A DNA stretch of 64,000 bases from Pseudopyrenochaeta lycopersici (Eukaryota; Ascomycota; Dothideomycetes; Pleosporales; Pseudopyrenochaetaceae): positions 1,984,001 through 2,048,000 of the forward strand of contig NHZP01000004.1 in the NCBI GenBank assembly GCA_003313425.1, in the 5' to 3' direction. This document shows positions 9,060 to 19,522 of the stretch, piece by piece. Made by a program: the position numbers and the translations under genes. Below the pieces are notes generated by a model that made no database searches, was not told where the DNA came from, and worked only from the letters and a program-made list of their open reading frames with translations. The first letter of the stretch is position 1. Each line of letters opens with the position of its first letter.

Positions 9060-10539
9060 TTTGATGATGTTGATTGGAATCGTTGATTATGTCGTAAGAA
9101 GACAAGAAATCGAAGTGGATTTTGGATTTGAAGATTGGATTGTGGTTTTAGTTGCTGGAGTAGATGATGGTGGGAATGTTTGAGCGAACTATGGTGATCT
9201 CTTTATACTAACTTATGGCTATTCGAATCCTGAGCAGATTATGCTCATCTCAAAAACATTCTTCGGCACTGCCACCTGATACTATTCGTAAATTTGTCGG
9301 TGAGCAATGCCTTTCCCTTACTACCAGTCCTCGGCTACGCCATGTCGTCACTAAACAACCGTCAGAGACAAGCCAACAAGGCTATTACGACCACATGGTC
9401 ACGAATGGGCATCTACAGTATGATACTCGTTCCAGCGTAGTCTTTTTCGCAGGGTTGGCATATCCTGGAGGGTGTGATCGAGCCTACTAGGTTGCATGTT
9501 CGGCTTCGCCTACGCCCCAATCGCTACCCTGCCACTCATGATGCATTTGGCAAGTTCTAGACGCGCATTGCTATATTAGCACAGGGATGGCGCCTTGAGG
9601 GAGCGGTAAGCTTTTTGGGCTCTCGCCCAAACCTTCTCTTTGTGGGCATAGCTGAGGGAAGTCAGATCGCCGGAAAGCAGGGATCTCAGCCTCTTCGTAC
9701 TTCCAGCAACTTCAACCGGGACTATGTAAGCAGCTGAACGTCGAGGCCCACCACCGTAAGATTATCATGGGACTCAACATCTACACCGATTTCTACTGTG
9801 GTTCGTGCTAAAGCTGAATGTAGGCGGTATGTACACAGAATCTCTGATTTGCGTGCATGATTATATCGCATCAAAGACATATACGCCATTCTGTACGCTA
9901 GCAATGTTGTACAAGCCTGAAATAGAATTACTACAAGTGAACTAAGCAGCTGCATTTCTAGGAGAAGAGTGTAAAACTCAACCTGTATCTGAACCGCGCT
10001 TCTGTTTGGAATTCGACGGCCTTGGCGTTCTTCCGTGTCTAGTTCCTTGGATGAGAATACCAAAAGCTACAGTGTGGGCTACTCTTATTCTGAAGCTACA
10101 AAACGTGCATTGTCAGAGGGACATTTTTTAGTCTGCAGTAGTCCTCAACAACCATATCTATACCAAAAATGCACCAAGGGCGATAGCCCTAACTAATGGC
10201 CAGTTCTGGTAACACAAAAGCACTACCAAAAATACAACTTTGATGCATCGTGTTAAAAAGCTACAGTGTGGGCTACTCTTATTCTGAAGCTACAAAACGT
10301 GCATTGTCAGAGGGACATTTTTTAGTCTGCAGTAGTCCTCAACAACCATATCTATACCAAAAATGCACCAAGGGCGATAGCCCTAACTAATGGCCAGTTC
10401 TGGTAACACAAAAGCACTACCAAAAATACAACTTTGATGCATCATGTTAAAAAGCTCTTGTTTCTTCACTCATAATTTGCTAAAGTTACGAAAAAACTGC
10501 GCTATGCTAGAAGATGAAATTTACATTCACATTTGAAGC
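9060..10539. other. Intergenic with a tandem duplication
   Basis: About 1.5 kb. The left end is the promoter of the small secreted protein gene; the right end is downstream of the GMC oxidoreductase gene and holds a 194-bp direct duplication (10062-10449). No gene recognised: the longest open frame (9722-10063, minus) shows no motif. Confidence 0.5.
10062..10449. repeat. 194-bp tandem duplication, two copies
   Basis: Copy 1 is 10062-10255 and copy 2 is 10256-10449. They differ at one visible base (gcatcg versus gcatca near the end), so the event is recent. Each unit begins AAAAGCTACAGTGTGGG, and AAAAGCT recurs immediately after copy 2, marking a short homology at the breakpoint. Each copy contains the small hairpin AGGGC-GATA-GCCCT. 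The repeat ends about 90 bp beyond the stop of the GMC oxidoreductase gene, so it may lie in its 3' UTR or terminator region. Confidence 0.95.
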
Positions 10540-12679
10540 CTACCACTTGGCTTTAAAGGTCTTAGAACTCCGGATGATATCGGCTGCCTTCTCGGCAATC
10601 GCGTACACCGTAGTCATGGTATGTGAAGCAGGTAAGACTGGAATGACGCTCGCATCCACAACCCTGAGGCCTTGGACGCCATATACCTTGAGCTCACTGT
10701 CGACAACACCACCTTGATCCTTTGCCCCCATCTTACAAGTACCGGCAGGATGAGCTATCGAAAAGGCACTACTCTTAATGAAAGCATCAAGATCTGCTTG
10801 GCTTGTAACGCTGCCGCCAGGAACGATTTCAAAAGGCGCGAGGTCAGTAAGTCCTGGTGTCTTCGCTAATTGGCGCGCGAAACTGACCCCCTCGCGCAGC
10901 AGGGCGAGATCTATGGGATTACGGAAACCGCCGACGTCTGCGCTTGGGGCATCAAAAATGTTGGAAGAGGTCGCCTTGAGACTTCCGCGAGAGTATGGGT
11001 GTTGCAGGCTGAGAATCATGGCGCCGTCAGCCGGGATGAGCTCAAGAATAGCTGAGTCTTTGGCGGCGAGGTTCTTGGTGAGTGCGGCGTACTGAGCCTC
11101 GTAGCCCTTTTTGACCTCAGGCGGAGCATCTGATGGCAGAGAATCTGCGGCCTTCCCAGCTGTTGCTTGAGCCACGATGACGCTGGTCGCATTCGAGTAA
11201 GTGGAAAGTGGCAGGAAAAGCAAGAAGTCGCCGACAGGTGTGCTAAGAGGACCTCGCCTTGACGTATCATACTGTTGTCTGGCTTCGGCCGCAAATGTTG
11301 CATTGCTAGATAAGCTGCCTGCAGTGAAATTTGTATTGACTATTTTTACTGTTAGTTTTGACGTACTTTGAATTGAAAAATACACATACTCGTATGAACC
11401 ACTGTAATTGAAAGATGATCGTGTAGGTTGTGGCCAACCGCTGGTAAATCGACAACAACTGGCACATTGATGCTTTTAAGAAGTGTTGGATCTCCAACCC
11501 CGGAAACCTGTAGCAATTGAGGAGTGTGCAATGCACCAGCGGAAAGAATAGCCTCTCTCTTCACTTTCACACTTTGGAGCTCGGCGCCTGCTGATGTGGC
11601 AAATTCAACACCAGTGACCTTGGCACTGCCGCTGGATTTGTCTATCACGATTCGTGAGGCTTGATGGCCAGGGATGAGATGGAAGTTCTGACGCGGGGCA
11701 GCAGAGGCATAATAGGCTTCTCTAGCTGAGGAGCGCGTGGCAGAGACTGGGTCTTGATTGTGGGGACAAAAGTAGCCACCGAAAGCATTTCCAGTAGCCT
11801 GGTCGTTGATAGGAATTCCGAGTGCTTTGGTAGCTGTCACATAATTTTCTAAGCTTCATTGTAAGTATCCGCGCCAACAGGAGAAAGCAGGACTTGGTCT
11901 CACTTGTGGTTGGGAAAAAGAATGGAGCATAGGTAGACTGCACGTATCCTCGATCGCCGTGAAAGTTGACATCGTATTTTATTCCATACTCGGCTTCAAT
12001 TTCCTTTGTTGGGGGCGTGAATTTCTCGGACTGCGAAAAGGTAAGCACTGGAAGTTGATTTGATCGCACCGCCCAAATGCATACCTTCTTGAAGTATGGT
12101 AGCAAGCCGGCAAAGTTCCAGCCCTTGTTCCCAAGAGCCTCCCAACCATCATAATCCGATTTGGAGCCCCGGTCGAAGACCATACGGTTGATTTTGGTAC
12201 CCCCACCAACCGCCTTACCAGCGGAAACTCCAATTGCTTGGCCAATTGAACCTGTAGTGTATGATATATTCCAGTTGTACTTTGTTCCAGCAGCGGCACT
12301 TGCAAGGCCTGGGATGGTGACGAAGTCCTCATTTTGATCGCTGGCAATTACAATCAGTTTCGTAATTGGGGGGATGCTGAAGTGCGTTAGACTTACAAAT
12401 CTCCAGCCTCGATAACAAGAACATTGATATCTGTCACGGGCATTTTGTTAGATGGCTTGCATAGTCGCAAGATTATGCATGCAGCTTACTCTTCTGCTCA
12501 GAGAGTCGATTTGCGACAGTAAGACCGCCTGGTCCGGCACCAATCACGACATAATCATATTCAGGAAGAAGACTAGATCTTGACACTATCTGCCCATTAA
12601 AGAGTGGATGAGCAGAGACGTTCGGTGTCGAAAGAGCGACTACTAAAGAAAGAACGCTTAATCTGGCCGTGAATGGCAT
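10540..12679 (-). CDS. Secreted GMC oxidoreductase (FAD-dependent, AA3-like)
   Basis: Modelled as 621 residues in six exons: 12679-12490, 12430-12397, 12340-12085, 12030-11904, 11848-11390 and 11339-10540. All introns are GT-AG, 50-59 nt. The start MPFTARLSVLSLVVALS is a signal peptide. The ADP-binding motif GAGPGGLTVANRL lies near residues 49-61, followed by IEAGD, then the GMC signature 1 region (GKAVGGGTKINRMVFDRG), signature 2 (GALHTPQLLQVSG) and the C-terminal box HPAGTCKMG with ASHTMTTVYAIAEKAAD carrying the active-site His. The family oxidises alcohols or sugars with O2 or quinones. The substrate cannot be told; aryl-alcohol, glucose or secondary-metabolite oxidase are all possible. 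Confidence 0.88.
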
Positions 12680-13367
12680 TTTGAGTGCGAAAATTGTCCA
12701 GATTCGTGAACAACTATTGAATGCTCTTTTGGGTGCTCCAACTTGCTCATAGATATAATCGGTGTTTATGCAACCGTAATGAAGCCGAGACATGTGCCTA
12801 AGCCCAACTGCCGAATTCGTGGGTATATAGGGTTGGTTTACACTTGGCAAGAATTTGGTTTTGAAGCAAGCGGTTGTTGCACATTAAAAGCAACTTTGAA
12901 CAATCATCGTGTGGCCTTGATTTTTGCATTCCAGCTGGAGGGGCTCTTCAGCCACCTGCTGCGATGGCTTTTCCCCTAATGTTGATATGTTTATGCTTCT
13001 CAAGGTACTATCTGGTTGTGAAAGCTACTCTGAGACCCTTACTTCTGGGTTGGGGAGAGGCTGTAATTGCAGGGGTGGGTGGCTATTATCCTGTATATTT
13101 ATTAACCGCGGTAGGTTCTGGCCTGCCAAATGCGGCTCTTCCCAGATTATTTCCAGGGTCGGCAGTGGCGTAGCGCTCGGAGTGATCTCGCCTTGGGGGG
13201 CGCAATAGTCGGTCCTTCTGATAGGTCGATTAGTTTATGTGAGGGCAATTATAATGGATTAGTAGAGTTTACGTTGATCACATGATCTTACCCGGGCTGC
13301 TGACGTCACAGTAGCCGATATCCTCGGAAGGGGTCGACGCTTGAAACTGCACACAATCAGATACGCC
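12680..13367. other. Divergent intergenic region, GMC oxidoreductase and ketosamine kinase promoters
   Basis: 688 bp between divergent genes. A perfect CRE lies at 13301-13308. No gene-like frame; the open frames at 12743-13208 have no recognisable motif. Confidence 0.5.
13301..13308. promoter_or_regulatory. CRE element (TGACGTCA)
   Basis: A perfect palindromic cAMP-response element, bound in fungi by Atf1/AtfA-type bZIP stress factors, 60 nt upstream of the ketosamine kinase ATG. Binding is inferred from the consensus. Confidence 0.5.
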
Positions 13368-14425
13368 ATGAAGCTTGACCCAGCGGTAGCAAATCTCCTC
13401 TCTTTGGATCCGGAAGCCACGAGGGTCTCTTCTGCAGGCGGAGGCGGCTGCAGCTCTGCGTCCACTTTGAAGGTTGAATCCAAACTCAAAGATGGAACCA
13501 CTCAAGCCTATTTCATGAAGACTGGAAGCGGCAAAGACGCCGAAATCATGTTTGCAGGCATGTGTGGACTGACACGCATTTGCTTCTGGAATTGGTCCGC
13601 TGACAGCAGCATCAAGGCGAACATGCATCCCTAACGGCCATTCACAATGCCGTTCCGGCGTTATGTCCGCAGTCATTCGGCTACGGACAATTTCGGTCGC
13701 AGCCGCAAACCTTCTTTCTGGTGACCGATTTCCTTCATCTCATGCCGCGCTCCACAACCAAGTCAAGGAGTACCAAATCACTAGCAGCGAAGCTTGCGAA
13801 GCTGCACACCACGCCAGCACCAATGCCAGAGGGCTGGGACAAGCCCATGTTTGGCTTCCCCGTAACAACCTGTTGTGGTGACACGCCACAAGAGAACGCC
13901 TACAGGGAGAGTTGGGCCGATTTTTACGCGGAGAACAGGCTCATGTTCATCTTGCGGCAAGCGGAGAATGGGAATGGAAAGGAAAAGGATTTGCGCAGAC
14001 TAGTTGAGGACACTGCTTCGAAAGTTGTTCCCCGCCTGCTTAGTGACACCCACCTGAACAACGGCAAAGGTGTCACCCCAGTAGTCGTACATGGTGATTT
14101 GTGGAGCGGCAATGCAAGCTCAGGCATTATTGGTAACGACCAAGGCGAGCCCGAGGACGTGGTCTTTGATTCATCAGCCTGCTACGCGCACAACGAGTAT
14201 GAACTGGGCATCATGAAAATGTTTGGCGGCTTCGGTGGTACCTTCCTCAAAGAATACCATGAACTGTGTCCAAAGACGGAGCCGATTGACGAGTACGACG
14301 ATCGAGTAAAATTGTACGAGTTGTACCATCATCTTAATCACTATGCAATGTTTGGGGGTGGATATCGTGGTGGTGCAGTAAGTATCATGAAGGAATTGGT
14401 AAAGAAGTATGGCGGTGATGGATAG
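13368..14425 (+). CDS. Fructosamine/ketosamine-3-kinase family protein
   Basis: 332 residues in two exons, 13368-13557 and 13617-14425. The family phosphorylates sugar-protein adducts (ketosamines) in the cytosol so that they decompose, repairing glycation. Visible family marks are SSAGGGGCSSAST (nucleotide loop), GEHASLTAIHNAVP, SFGYGQF, the catalytic HGDLWSGNA at about residue 225, and FDSSACYAHNEYELGIMKMFGGF, in which the metal-binding Asp and the YxHxE block are present. The only donor that keeps the conserved MFAGEHASL block in frame is GCATGT, giving a GC-AG intron of 59 nt with a GCTGAC branch site 12 nt before the acceptor. The start is the ATG at 13368; upstream in-frame codons have no ATG. 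Confidence 0.85.
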
Positions 14426-14547
14426 TCAACGACGAAGGCGACAATTAAAATAAATATTTACAGCTAATAGAATCCCGATCCAGCACGCCAATTATCCCTC
14501 ATTCGACGCACCCATCCCTGCTCTTGATGGCGTTTTACTTTAGAAAC

Positions 14548-15616
14548 TCAGGCCAGCCCAGCTGCCTGGATTGCGAAAGTGGCAGCAGCATCCGCACTGG
14601 TCCTATAGCCTGTGTGGCCACCAGTTGCTCCGCCGTCGCCTCCTCCGCCACAGATAGTGTCGGAAGTGCCGCAAAACTGCTTGACCTTGTTTGCAGGCAT
14701 ATCACCAACAGCCGAACGCTTCAATGGGTCGCCAAACAGAACAGCACCAGCAACCTTGGAGGAGGAAAGCCCGTTTCTGAAAGCATTGTGAACCACCATG
14801 CCACCCTGACTATAGCCTGACACAATGATTTTGGTATTGGGGCATCGTGAGAGCGCGGTTGTGACCAACTGGGCCATGATCTTGCCCCCGTCTCCGCCTT
14901 GGTTTGCATTGCCCTTTGCCAATTATTAGTATTGAATAAACACAAATAAAGCAGCGGGTACTTACGGCAAAGGATGCAGGGTAATCAACACCTTGAACTG
15001 TGACGCGGTCCGCGCCGAGCTTCTGCCTTAGGGCCGCGAACATAGGCGGCCCGGTTACGGTTCCGACATTACCGAACTCTCCGGTCCCGCGAGCAAAGAT
15101 GACGGTCATGTCAGTGCAGCAGTTTCCATTCTTGATGCCATCCTCGGTTCCACTGCTTCCTCCGTTGCCCTGGGGCGTGCAGTTGGCGCTAATCGTACCA
15201 GATCCACCAGTACTGCCCCCTGCTGGGCTCGTAGGAGCAGTGGTTGGAGCAGCTCCGCCGTTGTTCGTTGGCGTTGCTGTGACTTGGACAACCTCCTCGT
15301 CAGTCTGTGAGCCGAGTCCGCTCCCAAGGCCACTACCTCCACCGGAAAGGAGACTACCGGAGCCAGATCCTAATCCTGAGCCACCACTGAGCAAGTCACT
15401 TAGACCAGAGCCAGAGCCACCTCCAAGACTGGGCGTACCAGTAGCAGCAGGCAAACTGGGGATACCAAAACCACCCCCGCCACTAAGAAGCCCAGAAAGA
15501 CCACTGGAGTCTGAGCCAAAGCCTGTAGGAAGGGAGAAGGAAGGAATATTGAAAGGGAGAGCATTGATAAAGTCGAGGCCAGCAAGGGCGACGATGGGGG
15601 CGGTTGTGTACCTCAT
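14548..15616 (-). CDS. Cutinase-family serine esterase with Gly/Ser-rich spacer
   Basis: 338 residues in two exons, 15616-14966 and 14913-14548, separated by a 52-nt intron. Residues 1-20 are a signal peptide. Residues 30-105 are a low-complexity Gly/Ser/Leu spacer built from imperfect GSGLGSGLG and LLSGGG units, then a Thr/Pro-rich linker. The alpha/beta hydrolase domain of about 190 residues starts with CCTDMTVIFARGTGE, the cutinase N-terminal block. The catalytic triad is visible: Ser252 in GYSQG, Asp302 in CGTSDTIC and His317 in GGHTGY. Cysteines around the Asp match the family disulphides. Substrates of the family include cutin and acetylated xylan. The long spacer N-terminal to the domain is unusual for a cutinase and might anchor it in the cell wall. 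Confidence 0.9.
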
Positions 15617-16397
15617 CTTGATAAATTGTGAATTCTGCCGTTGAAGCTAAAATGATCTGGAAAAGGTTGATCAATCAACGAGTGTATATCTGGGAGAAGT
15701 GAAGATAGGTGCACAGCACAACGAAGGACGAAGCGAACGAAAGTCTGGGTTCTGTAATGGGAACCTTGATCAACTGGATGCGATGTCGATACCTCCAAAT
15801 TCACAAACAGCAACCATTCTTTATATCTGGCAATGTTTGTTTCTTCCTCGGAACGATTTCATCGCCTTGCGTAGTGATTCGAGGCAAGCAGCCAAGCTCT
15901 ACAACAATTCGAATATGGTTTCGAAACGAGATGGCGTTGTTTCTTTTTCCTCCAAGTTTGATGAAAGGTGCCATGGCTAACGGGTTTTCAGGCAAGGGCA
16001 TGCAATTTGCTTTTGCCTATCGGATTCTTGATGTCTACAACAGGTCTAGTCTAGTGCGCGACATTTCTGCATAGCGCTTGGGTCCAGTGGCTGCGCAGCC
16101 AATGCCGAATATGTCCTTCAATTTCAGGGCTAGAAATGGCCCACATGGCCCCACTGATGCTCATGATGGTCGAGGAAGGCTGGTGTTGAATCCATGTCGA
16201 CGATGCGACGGCCTCGGCTGCTTTAAGTGGGGTGTTTCACGACTGCGTGGTGCAACAAACGTCCCGCGGTCAACCATCAGAACAAAACATGGACGTTCAA
16301 CGGTTGTTTGGAGTGACCAACAATTCTTGTCTTTTCTAACAAACATCCGAGGCTGGTGTTGAACCTTGAAAGGTTAAGCAGCCCTGTTTCAGCACCA
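15617..16397. other. Intergenic
   Basis: 781 bp upstream of the cutinase gene and downstream of the FAD monooxygenase gene. Several short overlapping open frames on both strands, none with a recognisable motif. Nothing supported here. Confidence 0.5.
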
Positions 16398-17789
16398 TCA
16401 TGACTTTCTTGCCTTTATAACCGCTTCTACCTCCTTCGCTGCATCATATCCATAGAGCCAAGGCTGCACCTCTGGACATGTCCATCGACTTGGGAACGCG
16501 CCTTGTAGCTCTTTGCCAAGTTGTCGTAGCATCAACTCATCACGCTCCTCCTGCTCTGGCCCATTGCGCATATGGAAGCTTTTCCTCTGCTTGAACGTTT
16601 CTCGTACTATACCCTCGCCTCGTGCTTTTCGCAGGTGCTGGAAAAGCTGCAATGTATCTGGAAGCTGTGATTTGGAGGTGAAATTCTCCGAGGAAAGGAG
16701 TTGGCCAAGCACAGCCCCATCCTCTATGGAGGAATTGGCACCCTGAGCAAGATATGGAAGCATCGGGTGGCATGAGTCGCCAATTAGCACTAAGTTGTTT
16801 TGCGGGTTGATCCATGACTCCAATTCCTCGCGATGCATCAACTTCCATTTATCGACCCTATCGACGCATTCGAGCAGCTGGGTCAACCTTGCATCTGTTA
16901 GCAGTGGAACGACCATCAGGTGGGGAGACAAACACTGGGTCCCACCCCTCGAACAGCTTCCTCATTTCGTCTATGTCACCTGCAGTTCTTGCTACACCCT
17001 CTTCCAGGTCATCTGGCACAAGTAGTACAACGTTGTACATGTCCCCACCGCGCATGCTGTACGCCACAACGTGTGCATCGGGGCCAGCCCAAAAGCGACA
17101 CGCAGGATTTTGCACCATATCGCGCAACTTCGGGTCCTTGATTTGGCTGAGGTTCATGACGATGCGATACGCGAGATCTCCCGTGGGAAGTGGGGGGTCT
17201 TTGCGCCCGAGGAAGGTAGAGCGACACGTCGACCAGAGCCCGTCTGCGCCAACTACTAGATCTGCCTCGTAACCCCTGACTCCATCCACAATGACTTTGG
17301 CTTTGCTTCCTGATGCGTTCCCAAAGTTCAGACTTGATACCTTTGCATTCAGAATGACGGTTACGCCTAGTTCTCTCGCCCGCTTCACCAGCGCCTGCTG
17401 TAGGTCGACGCGATGGCAGTCTGAAAATGGCGCGCCATATTTGCGCTGTATATTGCTATCGAAGCCATCTTCTTGTGCGAGGATCTTGCCCTGGTAGTTG
17501 AGTACCGTGAGCGTTTTCGGTTCGCAGACTTGGTCTTTGATCGTGTCGTATACGCCCCATTGCTGGAGCAGCCGCGTTGCATTGGGTGTCAATTGAAGAC
17601 CAGCGCCAACCTGGGGAGATTGTCAGACGGGCCCAGATTGTTGATATAAAACTACGGATGCCATACCTCAGCAAGCTCCCTTGCGCTCTCAAGCACTGTG
17701 ACTGAGTGTCCGGAGAGTGCACACTGAATTGACGCTGCGAGCCCTGAAAGACCCGCGCCTACAATGATGATATCCAGTTGGTGTGCCAT
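16398..17789 (-). CDS. FAD-dependent monooxygenase, salicylate hydroxylase-like
   Basis: 425 residues in three exons: 17789-17667, 17610-16936 and 16877-16398. Group A aromatic-hydroxylase marks are all present: the dinucleotide-binding GAGLSGLAA at residues 10-18, the DG motif GADGLWS near 163, and the GD motif GDSCHPMLPYLAQGAN near 300. Such enzymes use NAD(P)H and O2 to hydroxylate phenolic acids or decorate secondary metabolites. The second intron needs care: a GCTAACAG sits too close to serve as branch and acceptor together, and only the acceptor ACCCAG at 16878-16883 keeps the frame. No signal peptide, so cytosolic. The neighbours (cutinase, NifS-like protein) give no pathway hint. Confidence 0.88.
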
Positions 17790-19522
17790 GGTGGTTTGGA
17801 TGTGTAGCCTGCTACGTCAAAACGCACACAGAGGAGATGGTGCTACGAGGGATATGAGGAGTTTTCGGGATGAGGGGTGTTTGATGGCTAAAGGGTTAAA
17901 GGTCACATTGCACGGATGCTGTCGTGCAGCGTTACTTTATTTTGGTCACAAAGCGGAGCTCAGATCTATCGCCGGTTCAGCCGCATTCTTTCCAGAAAGC
18001 CACAACGCCGTTGTCGTGTTTGTTTCGCGTTGCTTGCGCTGGAAATATCATTATCCTGTATGGTGCGCCGGAATTGCGGGGAAGACGCCTCGGGGAGAAA
18101 TCGCGGGACAGGAACCCACCATCCGACATTATGAAGCAAAAAAGACCGGAGCGCAACAATACAGTTTTCATCATCGTCTCCAAATCCACCAATGCACATG
18201 CATGACACACGGCTATTGGAGCGCGCAATTTGCTCTCTGGCCTATTTTCTACGACTGATCTAATTTTGTCTAGGTGCTGTAGTCAAACGATACAGCATGT
18301 TCCAACCCATTTGTGAGGCATGACCCAATGAGCTTACAAAGAGCAACACAAACACAAAAGACGATGAGTTGGATATCCAGCAGACACAATTTCGAAGTTA
18401 TCATACAAGAAACAACATGTCTACTGTGACTTGACCAGACAACCATCCCATAGCCATAAAAGTGGTCAGTTCGGATGAAGTCGAAGTAACAAGGCAGATT
18501 GCGAGCAAACTAATTCTAGAGATAAATTACAGGGCTTTGCGACAGAAAAGAGAGCAGTTGCTTCTAAGCTGACCATCTATCTAGACTCTGCACGGCCAAG
18601 TCCCACTCTCGCTCCCTTCACGTTACAGCTTACAGTGGAATGCCTGAGCGAGACTCAGAACTGTGTCCCGAGAATCAGGTTTATAATTAATACAAAAAAA
18701 GGTCTTTGAGCCCTTATCACTTGTAAAATTGAGATCCCGGAAGCGAGGAGCAAGTGGACTACATATTCATGCCGGTATGCACGCATACGAACCTAAAGAC
18801 GCAGATGACGACGTCGAGCAATGGGCATACTGGGCTACTCATTTCCACATGGGGCTGAGACTGTAATGACGCTCAAACCTAATCACTCGTTATTTCCAAT
18901 GAGAAATTTTGCGTTGTGGTCCTAGAGAGTATTGCCACAACTGGAACGCCGAGTCGAATTAACGATAGTAAGAATCAGCTCCAGGAAACTCAAGAGTAGA
19001 TTAAGTTCAAATCGAAGAAATAAAATTGGTCTCAAAATGAGATGAGAACGACTAGTCGGGAAGTCTTTTACAGAATCCCATTTGGCTAATGTCGGTGGAA
19101 CTTTTTATACATGCTACCAGCTTTCCTCTTACGAACATTGCGCTTTCTTCCCACTAGCCCTGCAAAGAATTTCCGAAATTATTGTTGATTTTTGTGTTTG
19201 CTCCATAATGTACTGCTTCGAATGACATATACCTGCTGTCTTACTTTGAACACATGAGACTTGGTTTCTTGCTTTACAACATCCTACTCCTATATTCTTC
19301 AACTCATAGCCGATATACACGGTCGCCTGAACTAAGCGTTCCTTCTTATCTTTTTTATTTAATTTTCAAGTTGCAGGAGTGTTGTGTCTGCTATTCGGTG
19401 TGCCGTAGCCAGGCGCCTGCACCTGCGATATAAATTTGAACCATGGCCATTGGCATCGTTAGTTTTCAACAGTGATAAATAGACCTTCTCGGAAGGATTG
19501 GAGTAATTGGAGGATAGCGTCT
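17790..19522. other. Intergenic, 1.7 kb
   Basis: Promoter of the FAD monooxygenase gene at the left and 3' flank of the NifS-like gene at the right. Overlapping short frames at 17764-18258 have no family resemblance. The stretch 18260-19500 is AT-rich with nothing recognised. Confidence 0.5.

Noticed and set aside
8660..9105. Two further minus-strand frames overlapping the small secreted protein
   Set aside because: Both are Ser/Pro/His-rich shadow translations; only the 131-residue frame has a signal peptide.
17764..18258. Plus-strand frame of 164 codons in the FAD monooxygenase promoter
   Set aside because: It overlaps the start of the opposite-strand gene, has several competing frames and no motif.
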